From Byssochlamys sp. IMV 00236 (taxonomy: Eukaryota; Ascomycota; Eurotiomycetes; Eurotiales; Thermoascaceae): 64,000 nucleotides of DNA. The translations under genes were made by a program, and so were the position numbers. Under the pieces are notes generated by a model that saw nothing but the letters and a program-made list of their open reading frames with translations, had not been told where the DNA came from and made no database searches. The number at the start of each line of letters is the position of its first letter. The first letter of the stretch is position 1. This document shows positions 1 through 14,540 of this stretch, piece by piece. The stretch is taken from positions 1 to 64,000 of the forward strand of contig MSJH02000629.1 in assembly GCA_001931875.2 (NCBI GenBank), written 5' to 3'.

Positions 1-3000
1 TAAAGAGCTTTATCCTAATAGATAATATTTTATATTTCTAATATATTTTCTTCTATTTTTAATATATATTTTTATAAAGTAATTTTTTAAAATAGTTTCT
101 AAATAAAAAGATATATTTAAAAGGTAAGATAAGATTAAGTTTAGCTTAATTTAGTCTCTAATTACTTCTATTATAATATTATATAATATAAAAAATAAGG
201 TTTTTATAATAAGGTAAGAATTCTTTATTTATTATTTATATTCTTTATTTAATATTTTCTATTTTTAGCTTTATTTATAGATTTTTTTAAGATATTTAAG
301 CTAATATTATATATTTTTTAGTTATCTCTTTTTTTCTTCTTTCTTAATTATTATTAGGCATCTTTAAATCTTTCTCTTCCCCTAAAAAAAATATCCTTAT
401 TTTAAGTTTATTCTCTTTTTCTTCTTATTATAGTATTAATACTTATTTTATTATTATCCTTCTGTTTCTTCTTTTTTTAAATTAATTTCTTATTTAGTAT
501 TAAACTTATTTTATTGCTAGCTTTTTATTTTTCTCTTTTTAAACTAATATTTTTAGAAGGAGGGTATTAGAACTATAATTATATATTTTAATCTAGAGAA
601 TATCTAGTTTATATTATTATTATTATTACTTAATTGCTAATTTTCTTACTTAAATATTATATTATTACTTACAGTTAGTATTTTATTTTAATTTTCTTAT
701 AAATAATAGCCTTTTAAGTAATTTTTATAAATTAAATCTTTAAAAGATATATTATCTAATTTCTTAAGCTTATAGGATCTTTTCTTAAAGATTTTTTTAA
801 TCCTATATAATCTAAGCTAATAATATACTAGTTTTATAGAGTAAAATATTTTAAGCTTTATATTATAAAGTAGAATAAGCTATTCTTTTATTAATTATTC
901 TTTATAGAGCTATTTCTTATTATTAAAGACTTTTTTATTAGCTTCTCTTATATATTAAATATAAAATCGGGCCTCTTTTATATCTTAATCTTAGAGCTCT
1001 ATTTATTATATATAAAGGAGTAGAAGATCTTCTATAGTCTTAACCTTATCTTATATTAAAATCTTTTAAATAGGTATTTCTAGTTTAATTAGTAATATAG
1101 TATTATATCCTATAATTGCTCTAAATAATATTAAGCTTATAGAGATTTTAACTATATTCTTATCTATTTAAATTATTACTAATAGGTAATTTATTTAATT
1201 TACTTTTATTCCTTTTATAAGTTTTCTAATATTATATATAAAGAACTTATATATAACTTTAACTGCTTTATTTGCTTATAAGTTATATAGTAAGACTTTA
1301 ATATAGTTAATCTTATATTTTTATACTAATATATTAATTATAGCTTTATTTTCTAGTCCTTTATTATTAATAAAAGTCTCTATTACTCTTTAATAATAAA
1401 TCTAGTTTTTTTATAAGAATTTAATAATAGCTCTTAAAATAGGGCTATTAAGGGCTTTATATTTAATTTAGCTAAAATTATCTTAAAATATAGTAATATA
1501 AGTCTTTCTCTTGCTAAGCAGTATAATTTTATAGATATTTAAGTATAGCTTTAATTTCTTTAATAAAATAAATATTAATTATAAAGCTTCTTTTATATAT
1601 TTTTTATTTATTTTCTAATATTTATTATATATCTTTACTTATCTAGCAATATATTTATATAGGCCTTTTTACTAATATTAATTAGCTATTTTTTAATAAG
1701 TCGCTTTATATTTATAATATTTATATTCTTTATAAAGGGCTATAAAAATTTTTTTTTATTTTTCTTTATTATTAATAATTATATAGTAAGGCTAATTTTA
1801 TTATATTTTCTAGAAAAGTATATTATCTTATACTATATATTTTAAGGTCTCTTTCTTAAACTTAGTATATTATCCTCTATTTATATTATTTAGTTTTATT
1901 ATAGTTTATAACTATTTTATAATTAGTAAAAATTTTTCTAACTAATATAATATAAGTATTAATTAAGGAATATTATTTAATTCTATTTTTTATATATTAA
2001 TATAATAGATTATATAAAATTATAAGTTTAGGAATTCCTCTATATTATTATCTTTTACCTTTTTTAAGTCTTATTTTATTGCTGGCTTTTAAGATAACTT
2101 ATCTATAACTAAGTTCTTTTTCCCTAATATATAGATAATATTAAAGTTAAATAGCTAAATTTAAGTAATCTATTAAATAATTATTAACCTAGAGAGATTT
2201 ATAGCTGTCCTATTTAATTATACTATTAAAGTTTTTATATCTATCTCTAGTTAAAAGTATATATTATATAGGTATACTTAGAATTTGTAAAATGCTTTTA
2301 ATATTACCCTATACTTTAGCTTTTTTTTATTATATTGCCTTTTTATCTATATCTATATTCTACTTTTATATTTAGCTAAATATCTCTTATTAGACTCTTT
2401 TTTTTTCTTAAGTAAATTAAGCCCCCTATTTATTACTACTAGTATTAATATTAATAATAATTATATCTCTCTTTCTATAATTAATTAGCTTAAGTGCTAG
2501 TACTATTATTAGGGCTATTTTTAAAATATCTATTACTTTTTATTATTTTAGCTCTTAAAGGAAGTCTTATCTTTTCCTTAATATTAAGTATATTAGCTCA
2601 GCTTTAATAATATATTCTTTAATCTATATCTAATAATAGGCTATAACCCTTAGAAATTCTCTTACTTCCTATAAGTTTTAATAAAATAGCTATTTTAAGA
2701 TTTTAATTACCTTAGCTAATTTAAGATATTTTCTCTTAGTATTATATATATAGCCTATTATTTTAATTCTTAATATTATAAATTATAATTTCTTTCTAGT
2801 AATTATTAAACCTATAAATTTAAGACTATATAATATCTTATTAATATTCTAGATATATTTAAATATAAATCTTCTAATTCTTAATAATATCTCTTCCCCC
2901 TTATAATTAGTCTTAGGTCCTTATATTAGTATATTATTTAGAAATATATTATAGATATTAAAAATATTATCTGCTAGTGCTTTTATAACTCCTTATATAA

Positions 3001-5655
3001 ACTCTTATATTATATTTATCTATTCTTAAAATAGTCTAGCTTAATAAATTAAACTAATCTTTAGTATATAAAAAGCTATTAAGTCTTATAATTCTTTAGC
3101 TAACTCTAATTAATTATACTTAGAGAATAAGTCTATAAATATTAATACTAGCATTTTACTAAACTTTTCTAAGAACTTATTAATTAAAGAGGGTAGATTA
3201 GCATTTTATATTATTACTTAATTAATTTTTATAGTTATATTAATTAGCTAATATTTATTACTTTTTTTTTTATTAGGAACTATAGATTTTAGTAGGGTCT
3301 TTAACTATATTTAAAAATTCCTATATTTATTCTTTCTTTTATTATTCTTTATATTATATTATAGAATATCTTTAATATTAGGAAGCTTTTTATCTATTAT
3401 AATTTATAATCTATAGTCTAAATAATAATTAGAGGTATAACTTCTAGGTATATTTATCTAATCTTTTTAAAAATTTAGGTAAAGACTATTTTTTAGGTAA
3501 AAAGCACCTCTATTAATAGTTTTTTCTTTCTTAGCTATAAATTATTACCTATAATAAGGTTCTTTAAATAGTCTGGTATTAATCTTATTTCTCTCTTAAT
3601 ATTTAATATTTTTAGCTAGATATATTTAGTAAATCTTTTATATATTTTTTTTATATTTTTTTAAGAATTTTTATAATAATAATCTCTAATAACTTTTTTT
3701 TATTTTAATAACCCTTTTAGAGCTATTATAGATTTATTTAATATATTTATTAAATAAACCTTTTTATATTTCTTCTTATACTATATATTAATAAAATATT
3801 TTATTTTTATAGTAAAAAGGTTATATCTTTTAAATAATCTATACTCTTATAACTTTTTAACTCTTTTATTTAATTTAGTAGGTTTAAATATCTCTACCTC
3901 TTTATTTTTAATTTCCTTACTTACTTTAAAGCTAATATTATTTATTAAATATAGCTCTTATAGGCCTTCTTTATTTTTAGTTTAATATTTATTATTCTTT
4001 TCTAGCTTTAATTTAATAATTTTTATATTTAAGATAATAAATTACATAATATTTCTTTCCTTAACTTATTTCTTAGGTTATTTATTGAAAATACTTAAAT
4101 AATAGCTTAATTCTTTTAGTTTATAGAGTAAATTATACTCTTTATTATCTTATTTAATAGAGTAATATATTATAAATATACTTAATGCTTAAAAGACTGT
4201 CCTAGAATATAATTATAGTTAATCTTATTATTTATTATAAAAAAAAAGACCTTATAATAAAAAGATCTTATCTATATAGATATTTTTTTATAGAGATCTA
4301 TAAAAGAAGTCTATCTATTATCTATTAATATTATATTACCTTTAAATTTCTAGTTTATAATAAGTTTATAGTAATTTACTATATCTCTATATATTATATT
4401 AATTTTAGCTTTACTATTTACTATAATATTTTATATTTTTTTATAATTATTAATTTTAATTAGCAATTTTAGAGTTATAGCTATATATAGTATCTTATCT
4501 TTATTAAGAGGCTTAAATTATAAGAATATATAAGTATATTAATTTGCACTATTTACTATATATTCTATATTTAATATAGAGGTATTAAACTATACTCCTT
4601 TAGTATTATAAAATATTACCTTTATTATTATCTATTACAGTTATAAAGTAAATAAGGCCTTATATAAATTAAGAGATAGACTAATAAGATCCTAAATTAA
4701 TATCTGAATTTTAGTATTTAATATCTAGTTTATAACTTTTATTATATTAATAGTCTCTTTTAGCTTATTTATAATTTTAAACCTTTTTAATTTTTATTTC
4801 TCTTTTATCTTAATAATCTTTTTATTCTTATTCTGCTTAAATATATCTTTTATTTCTTCTTTAATTATCTTTATTTTCTTAATTATACTTAAAGGCTAAT
4901 AATTGCTAAATTAGTTTATTTTAATTAAAAAAAATCTCTATTCTTATTTAATTACTTTTTATAATTTTTTTTTATATAATTATTTAATCCTGCTTTACTT
5001 TTTCTTTACTTTTTAAGGCTTATTTAATCCTATTATATTAATAGAATAATAATTTTTTATAATATCCCTGGCTTCTTTTTTAAAGCTTAAATTATCCCTA
5101 GACTATTCTAGTATAATCGACTAGATATTATACCTAATTAAGCTAATATTCTTTTATTCTTTTTTTAGTCTTTATTTAATAATTTCCTTTTATAATATAT
5201 TCCCCTATATAAAATAAATAATTTCTCTATTTTATCCTTTTAGCTTAAAGTAAAGTTTATAGTCTTCTTCTTAATAGATAAATTTTTAATTTAAAAGGCT
5301 TTTTAAATCTAAATAATAGGATTAAATATAATTAAGAGCCTAGCAGAAGTTATATAAATTTAAAGGTATTTTAAATCTTCTAGTTAGGTTAAATTCTAAA
5401 GGCGCCTTAGCTTATATATTTATACTAATATTAGGCATATTATTATTAGGCCTCCCTATATACTATATACTATATAGTTTTAACTTCTTAAACTCTTTTA
5501 TTAATTAATTAATTTATAACTGCTTTATTAACTTTACTTTAGTACTCTATTATTTAGTCCTATTCTTATTTTTATCTAAGTAGGTTTTATTAAGTTTAAT
5601 AAAAAGTTATATATTATCTTTTTTAATTATCTTCTCCTTTATTAAAGCTATTATA
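1..5655 (-). mobile_element. Gypsy-type retrotransposon remnant, minus strand, RIP-degraded
   Basis: Reading the minus strand through its stop codons gives a gag–pol order from high to low coordinates. A Gag-like stretch lies around 5400–5000. A reverse transcriptase core around 3250–2750 has a readable motif (NNILI for the DDILI catalytic site) followed by GPKTNYKGEEI. A connection/RNase H region (VREFLRVIAYY, then KEYIIKAELIYLILRK) lies near 2750–2500. Integrase C-terminal sequence (IGYNTILLIKLEIPI) lies near 1150–1050. The family differs from the plus-strand Gypsy next door. No LTR pair was found, so the element is probably cut by the window start. Boundaries are approximate. Confidence 0.75.
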
Positions 5656-5662
5656 TCTTAAT

Positions 5663-5821
5663 CTTTAATATAGATCTATACCTAGGCTTAATATATTAGT
5701 TAGCATAAGATAGCAGATACTTAATTATCTTTATATATTTATCAAGAGTAATTCTTAAGAATAAAAGGATAACTTTTTCTCTTCTAAAGTTATCTCTAGC
5801 TTTAAAACCTTAGGTTTACTA
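5663..5821 (+). repeat. Left LTR-like direct repeat of the plus-strand Gypsy element
   Basis: This ~159-bp sequence matches 14383–14540 over its length with scattered transition-type differences and one indel. Shared landmarks are TTTAATATAGATCTATACCT near the start, ATAAGATAGCAGATACTTA in the middle and AGGTTTACTA at the end. The 9-mer TTAATCTTT lies right at its left edge (5658–5666) and recurs right after the partner repeat, compatible with a target-site duplication. The exact edge is uncertain by a few bases because TG/CA termini would have been turned into TA by RIP. Confidence 0.8.
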
Positions 5822-8800
5822 TTAAATAGTAGTATATTGCTATTAATCTAGAGCCTCCTATTATTAATTTTAATATTTATATATTATTTTAAGTTTTTAT
5901 ATTATTTTATATCTCTATTAGTATAAGATTTATTATAGGTCTCTATAACTAGTATTAATTAGCTCTATTAATTATTATATTTTATTATCCCTTATTTATA
6001 TTATTATCCTAGCTATATTTTTTATTAGAATTATATAGGTAATTGCTCTTACTAGCAATTCGCTAGTATAGAATTTATTATTAGGTCTTTATTAAAGATA
6101 GTATTAAATATTTCTATTAATTTTTATTAGTTTTTTTCTATTCTTATTATTTTATTATTATATTCTTATTATTATATTATTATCTTTATTAATAGCAGCT
6201 ATATTAAGGTATATATTAAATATACTATTTTACTAAGCATTAATAATAGAAGCTATTTAAGAGATCTCTTTAATATCTATTATAATTAAACTAGCTTATT
6301 AGATTATTATTTTTTACTAGGTAGAGTTACCCTAGAGAAACTAGTTTAACTATAAGATAGTTAATCTAGTTAACTTTATAGTATTATTTTATAAGAATAT
6401 TAAGATAAATTTAGCTAGGCTTAAGTCGTCTTTATTTATAATAGTAAACTATCTCTCCTTATATACTAAGAAAAGATATATATAAAAGTTTTTATATCTA
6501 TGCAATTAAGTTATTAACTAATTAGCCTTTAATTATATAGTAAAGGACTTTTTATACCTAACTATAGTATTAGCTAAGTCCCTTATATTTTTATATTAAT
6601 AGAGAGAAATACTTAGAGAAATCTATAATAAGCTAGTATAACTATTAAGAAGATAGCGAGTATAAATATATATCCTATAAGCTCTAAGTATTATTAGCTC
6701 TTAAGAACTAAGGTATTAATTATTATTATTTAACACTTCTTTATAATAGTAAAATAGCTAAGATAATATTAGTAGATTAATATTACTATTAATATTATTA
6801 CTATAGTAATTAGTATTAAACCTATTAATAAATATTATTTTGCGATTAATATTACGGAAACTATTAATTCTAGAATATAAGTTATTACTATTTAAGTATA
6901 AATCCCTAATAAGTAAAATAAAAGTATTTAAGTCTTAATATATAATAAAGGTATTTAATAGTAATAATATTATAGATACTGTAATAAATAATATAATAAT
7001 AAATCTAACTTATTATTCTTTAAATCTTAATTTAATAATAATATAAATAATAAAAGAAATAATAGAATAAAATAAGGTATTTATAGAATAAAACTGCTAA
7101 TTTATAAGCTGCCTTTTAAATTAAGATAATTAAATCTAGAGTAGAGGTAGAAGCTAAGATTAATACTAAGAAATACCTAAGAGCAATATATTCTTAGGAA
7201 ATAATATATAGGGCAGTTAAAGGTAAGATAACCTTAGATATTTTTTCCTTAATCTAAAGGATAATAATTATATTAAGGATAGCCCTATTATAATATTAGG
7301 TAGTTATATATACTATAGAGATATCTTAGTATTTATTAATTAAATTAAGAATATAGTAATAGATAAGAGTAAGCTTATAATTAAGATATATATATATATA
7401 TTATTAAAAGAAGCTATATTATAATAGTTTATAGCTAAACTAACTTAGTTTAAAAAAGATTTATTTAAGTAGCTATCTATAGAGTAAGGCTAAATATTAC
7501 TATTATTAAAATAATTTAAAAAGAATGCTATTATAGTAATATAAAAGCTTAATTAGCTATCTTATAATATACTTAATATCTAAGAGGGCAGGACCCCACA
7601 GGGGTTTATCTAGTTAATTATATACCTAATATAAGTATTTAGCACTAGTTTAATATATAGCTAAATTCTTCTAGCATAAAATAAACTAGATCTTAACCTT
7701 AAATAGAATATATAAATTCTAACTAAGAATATATTCTTAAAAGATTTTATATTAAAACTAAAAGAAGTATATATAGTTTAATAAAAATAAGCTATAAAAT
7801 AATAATAAATAGCTAAGAATTAATAATAATAGTAATTAAGCTTTAGCAATTATATATTCAGTAATTAGTAATAATTTCCTTTTAACCCTAGAATAAGATA
7901 CTCTATAGACTTAAGGCAGCGAGCTAATAATAATATATAGAGAAGTATAAATAGGTATAAATACTAGCAATAACAATAAATACTATAGATATAAAACTAT
8001 TAATACTAGTAAAGACTATAAATATTATAAATATAAAGCTATTAGTATTAATAAAAGTAATAAATACTATAATAAACACTATAAATATAGCTTTAATAGA
8101 TATTCTTATAGTAATTATATATTAACCTAAATTATTAGTAAGAATATTAGTAATAAGAGTCCTATTAAAGAAGTAATATTTTTATAGAAATATTTATAGA
8201 ATATAATATTTTATAATTAATAAGAGTATATTATAGGTATTATTATAATATAGGTAATATAGACTATAATAATAATTTAATATATAGATAATATAAAGAT
8301 AGTAATAATTTCTAGGAAGGCTTTTATTAAAGCATATATTATGCTAATTAAAATAATAACGGCGAGGATTATTAAGCTTATAAAGACCTTTTTAATTAAG
8401 AAGAGTAAGATTCTTAAAATTAAGGTTTTAATAAAGCTATAAATCTTAAGTATACTAAAGATAGCTTTAAATATTAGTCTATTAATATAAATTATATTAA
8501 TTCTAATATTTTTATATAATATAAATGCAGGCTCTATTATAACTCCTTTACTTCTAGTAATTATTTATATAATTATTTATATAAAATTAACTTCTATAAA
8601 GTAACTAAATAGATATAATCTTAATCTATATTTAATATAGCTATAGATATAATAAGTGCCTATATATATCTTATATAATATACTATAGATATACTTAAAC
8701 TAGGTAATATATATATAATTAAGATCTTGTAATATATAGGCAAAATATTAAATAAAAGTTTTAGAAAGTAGTAATATATAATAATTATTACTAAATTTAT

Positions 8801-11800
8801 AAGGTCTATAAATAGTATTAATCTTATACTAAATATAGAATATAATATAACTTTAGTAGATTAAAAATTCTTATAAAAATACTTACTATATGCAATAATT
8901 AAATAGCTTAATAAATCTATATAGGTATAAGGAATTAGTACTATAGTCTAGGAATTTAGCGAGTATATTAATATATCTATAGACTTTCTAGCTATAGTTA
9001 GAGATAAAAAGATTATACTATAAGTTTATATAGAAATATATATTGCTAATAAACTATAAATAAATATATTTATTAATAGCAATATTATTATACTATTAAA
9101 TATAGTCTTAGACTTTATAAAATACTAGCTAAGAATAGATAATATAGTTATACCTATTAAGGTAATACTTAAATAATATTTTTAATCTTATTCTATATAT
9201 GCTATTACTAGATTTATAATCCTGCTTAAATTTTTAGCTTATATACTAATATATATAGCTAAAGACTTACCTTTAGATTAAGATTTTTTATTTAAGCCTA
9301 AGTATAAGTAAATAGATAATAGTTAGTTTTATAATATATATTGCAGATATAAACTTCTTATTTATTTAAATTAATAACCCTATATTATAAGAATAGACTA
9401 TCTTAAAGAAAACTTACTTAAGGTTATTTTATAATTTTAACTATATTAATATATTTTTAGCTGAGCTAAATATAGAAATATTAACCTTTATACTATTAAT
9501 AACTAAACCTTAAATACTATTAATATAGACTAAATTAAGCCCTTATAAATAAAAACTCCTAAATAGTATTATAGTATATAATATTAAATTATTTACTTGC
9601 GCTTATTTTTAGAAGATTATTATATAATATAATATATAGCATAATAGAAGTTTTATTAATATTCTTAAAAATAAATAAATAATAATAAAAGTTATTAAAG
9701 ACTAGGAGAAAGAGGCTATATAATATAGAAAGATATATATTTTAGGCTTTAAAGACTAAGAAGTTATTAATAAAGAGTTTAATAAGCTATATATATAAAA
9801 CTGAATATAGTAGGCAATAAATTATATTTTTATTAATTACCTAGTTTTTATTATTTAGTATAATATTATAAAAAATAGCAAAATAATAAAGAAGCTAAGA
9901 GTAGTTATTAATATCTGCGGTTTAAACAAGATTATAAAACCTAATATATATTTAATTCCCTTATAAGATTATATCCTTATATTTATTACTAGGAAGCTAT
10001 ATATCTCTATATTTAATATAACTCGGTTTTTTTATTAATAGTATATTAAGCTAAGTAATAGGAGATTTCTTATAATTATTATATATAAAGGCTAAGAGGT
10101 CTTTAATATTATAGTTATAGGCTTTAAGAATATAATAGTATATATCTAGTAATAAATAAATATAAAGTTATATAATCTCTAGGACTTTATTTAAGTATAT
10201 ATTAATAATCTTATAGCTATATTTAATTTAAAGGATAAATATATTAAGTATCTCTATATACTATTTAGACGCCTTAAAATATTAAATATTAATATTAACC
10301 CTAATAAGTCTTATATTAATTACTCTAGTATTTATCTATTTAGCTAATATATTAATAGCCTAGGACTCTTATTAGCAGAAGAGAAGCTTAAAGCTATAGT
10401 ATAGCTTTCTTTCTTAGCAATATTAAAATAACTAGAGATATATTTAGGGCTTATAAGATAAATATACTATTATTACCCTAAATATATTATAATAATAGAG
10501 CCTTTAAAAAGTTATAAAATATTATTATTATAGTCTCTTCTTATAAATAGTATAAAGATAAAATAGTAATAACTTACTGCTTATATACCTCTAATAATAT
10601 TAATAACAGCGAAATTAAATATATATTATTAGATATAGAAATATTTTATTAATCTATTATTCTTAATCTATTATACTCTATAATATTAATTCTATATTAA
10701 TCTTAATATATCTATAATAGGGTTTTCCGCTATGCTATATTATATTAAGGATAAAGACTTTAAAGATAGTAAATACCTTTTAAAAATTACTCCTCTAGTT
10801 AAAATAGTACTTAAATATTATTATATATAACTAATATTATTTATAAGTTAATAGATTAATTAAGTAAAAAAGAATTATTAGCTTACTAAAATAAAAGTTG
10901 CTTATTTTATATAAGTATTATATAAAGTATAATATATTATTAAGATAGCATAGGACTTAGTTATAATATTTATAGATTATAGCATTACCTTAATAATAAT
11001 AATATAAACTATATTAATAATATTATCTATAGATAAGTTAAATCTACATTTAATATAAGTATCTTAATATATTTAGCGGTTTAGAATTAAATTATAATAT
11101 AAGGTAAGTAAGCATAATATTATAGTAGATGCACTGTTTAAATTATTATTCTCTAATAATATATTAAATAAAGTAAAGCTAGATTATGAAGTATTTTTTA
11201 GTTTAGCTTATATAGGCGATACTACTAAATAACTATTATATAGTATAACCTTATTAAAGCTATCTGAAGATTTTAAGTAATAGTTACTATAGGGCTATTA
11301 AGCGAATCTTTATTAATCTAGGGTTATTATTATATTTTAGACCTATAATAATTAATAAGATAAGAATACCCCTATATTACTCTTTATTCTGCGCGAAAGA
11401 CTTCTCTATATAATAGATATAGATAGAATAAAAAGGCTTTATCTATTAACTATAGTATTAAAAGATATCTTCTATATAATATATTATAATATTAAGTATT
11501 TAAGATAATATTAAATAATAATAATACTTTACTACTTTATTATTTACAGATTAATAAGATAAGTTAAGGTATATATTATATATTATTATAGATACTAGCT
11601 AAATAGAATATAATACTATACCTTATATAGCAATTATTAACTAATTCTAATTCTTAATATATTATTCTATATAATTACTATAGACTTTATTATAAGGCTA
11701 CTAAATACTAAGCAGTTTAATTAAATTCTTATAGTAATATATAAGTTTATTAAATAGGTTATATTTATTATAGGTAGAGACTTATAGATAGCTAAAGAAT

Positions 11801-14382
11801 AAGCTATAGTACTTCTTAAATAATTAACTCTAGGGGATTAAAGTATATTATTAGTAATCTTATTTAATTATAACCTTAAATTCTTATTAAAATTATAGTT
11901 AGAACTCTTTAGAGAATTAAATATAAAGCTATTTTATTTAACCGCCTATTACCCTTAAATTAATAGATAGTTTAAAAGGACTAATTAAATAGTTAAGATA
12001 GTATTCTGCTATTATATAGCTATATTTAATAATATAAGCTATTAGCTTAAAGTATTACTACTAATATAAGCTATATTTAATATTAGTCTATTAGCGACTA
12101 TTTTAAAAATATTATATAAGCTTATATATAATATTATGCTTAGAAGTACTATTAACCTATATAGCTAAATTCAGGAGATATAGGACTTTATAATATATCT
12201 TAAAATATATAATACTATTTAACTTACAGTTATAGATATAAAGAGAGTATATAATAAATATTATAAAGCTATTTACTTTATATTAGGAGATAAGGTTTTA
12301 CTCTGCTTATATAAAGGATATAAAATACCTAGTACAATAATTTTTAAACAGAAATTATCTGCCTAATATATAGAACTACTAATAATAAAATATAGGATTA
12401 AATAACTAGCCTATTAGTTAAATATCCCCGCGCATTAATAATGCTATAATATATTTTTAGTCGCCTATTTAAAGCTATATTATACTAATAATCTGTTTAA
12501 ACATTTTATTCTAATAAATAATATCTCTTTAATAAGGGTTAATATAAATAATAATAGTATAGAGTATTATAAGATTAATATATTACTAGATTATTATATT
12601 AAAAAGGTCTACAGTAAAGATATTATTAAATATTTTATCTAATAAATTAAATATAGACCTTAATATAATATTTAGTATTATTTAAAAAATCTTAATAAGG
12701 TATTAAACCTAATAAGAGAATATAATAAATATTTAGGCCTAATTATATTAAGAAAATAGCATAGGAAATAAATAATAGTAAGTTATAATTAATAGCTTAA
12801 GTAAATATAGATAGAGACTTAAATAACCTCTTAATAATAACTTAAGCATTATTTAAATATATTGCTTAAAGAATAGTCCCTTTAAAAATATTATATTTAG
12901 TCTCTCTAATAAATACTTAGTTCCTATATATCTTATTATATAATTAATATATATAGCTATATTATTATATTAATATTATAATATATAATATACTATTATT
13001 TAAAACTTATTTATTATATTACTTTACTTAATATTAGTATTATTTTATTAATATAACTATATTACTCTATTTAACGCTAGTATTATTTTATTAATATAAA
13101 TATATTATTCTATATAATACTAGTATTATTTTACTCCTCTATAATAAAGAGTACTATTATTTTAAAGATTTAGTAGTATAATAATAAGCTAAGTAAAAAA
13201 CTAATCTCTATACTAGAGTACCTAGATATAGATATATTTAATATATAGAAGCTAGTAAATATATTTTAGGATTTAATTACTTATAGCTATTTACTAGAAT
13301 ATATTAAGCTATATAATATATAAGTCTATATTATTATTAAAACTATATTATTAGCTAAGCGCGCTGCTAAATAGCTATATAATTTTATAGCCTAAGGATA
13401 TATATATTATATTAAAATTCTAGCTAGTCTAATAGTCTAGTTAATAGGAAATAATATAACCTTCTTTCTAGTTTATAGTATATATTATACTCTCTGTAAA
13501 TTATTATATTAATATATAAGAACTTAGCTATTAAGCTTAAAATAATATATAGCTTAAAACTCTATTTTTTTATTTAGTTCTATATTTATTCCCTAATTTA
13601 TATATATAAATATTTTAATATTAATATATATATCTCTAATAGTAATATTAAGTAAATTATATATTACCTATTAAGAAGATTTATAGTAGTATAAGCTAGA
13701 ATAAAAAGTAAAGAACTATAATATTTATATTAATATGCTACTTAAAATATAGAAATAAGAGAAAAGTTAAGAGTAGCTAATATTATAGACTAAATATATA
13801 TAGCTATTATTATAAGGGACTATTAATATTAAGAATAATAATATTAAGAATAATAAGAATATAGAAGATATTAAAAAGTAAAATAATAAGAATAATAATA
13901 ATAAGTAATATTAAGATAAGAATAGTAATAATAAGTAATATTAGGAGTATTTAAATAATAATAAATACCTAAAGAGTATTAATAGCTCTAAATAATATAT
14001 AAATACTAATAAGAATAATAATATAAAATATAAATTGCTCTAATAATATACTTATTTAACCTTATTTTAAATATTAATATTAGTATTTATTTTTATAAGA
14101 TAATTAGCAGAGCTTTTAAATATTATTAATAATATTAAGGTAGTAAAAGTATAGTATTAAAGACGCATTCTTAATATTTAGATATAAGTATATAGTTTAT
14201 TATCTATAGCAAATAAAATAGAGTAAATAATACTAATATCTACTTTTTTATCTATATTAAATATTATATTTTTGCCTAAAATTAAGACAGCGTTAAATTA
14301 GGTAATAATAGATATATAGCATATATTAGTAGAGATATACAGTAAATAAAGTAAGGATATTTATTTTAAAAAAAAGAGAGTA

Positions 14383-14540
14383 TTTTAATATAGATCTATA
14401 CCTAAGCTTAGTATATTAATTAATATAAGATAGCAGATACTTAGTTATCTTTATATATTTAGCAAGAGTAGTTCTTAGGAATAGAAGGATAACTTCTTCC
14501 CCTTTAAAGTTATCTCCAGCTTCAGAACTCTAGGTTTACT
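14383..14540 (+). repeat. Right LTR-like direct repeat of the plus-strand Gypsy element
   Basis: This is the partner of 5663–5821. It is preceded at 14370–14380 by an A/G-only tract typical of a polypurine primer site. It retains more C and G than the left copy (for example CTTCTTCCCC and CTCCAGCTTCAGAACTC), so the two copies have suffered RIP to different extents. It is followed directly by TTAATCTTT (14541–14549), also found at the left edge of the other copy. Confidence 0.8.

Larger units (their letters stand above)
5663..14540 (+). mobile_element. Gypsy LTR retrotransposon, ~8.9 kb, plus strand, RIP-degraded
   Basis: The element is bounded by ~158-bp direct repeats. Internal pol order on the plus strand is Gypsy-type: RT, RNase H, integrase, chromodomain-like tail. 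RT around 10180–10380 reads NININPNKSYINYSSIYLFS, matching the conserved NISINPKKS–GYPSV–LLG region after the catalytic D-D. RT/RNase H connection at 10390–10510 reads IYLGLI. RNase H near 10,720 reads GFSAMLYYIKD. The integrase core around 11650–12100 keeps the DFI, LTAYYP and RTN segments, followed by a DKVLLCLYKGYKIPS tail at 12280–12335. A chromodomain-like stretch with a terminal LIREYNK lies at 12600–12735. A purine-rich tract at 14370–14380 directly precedes the right repeat, as expected for a polypurine tract. About 1.6 kb after the chromodomain is unassigned. The copy cannot encode functional protein. Confidence 0.88.
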
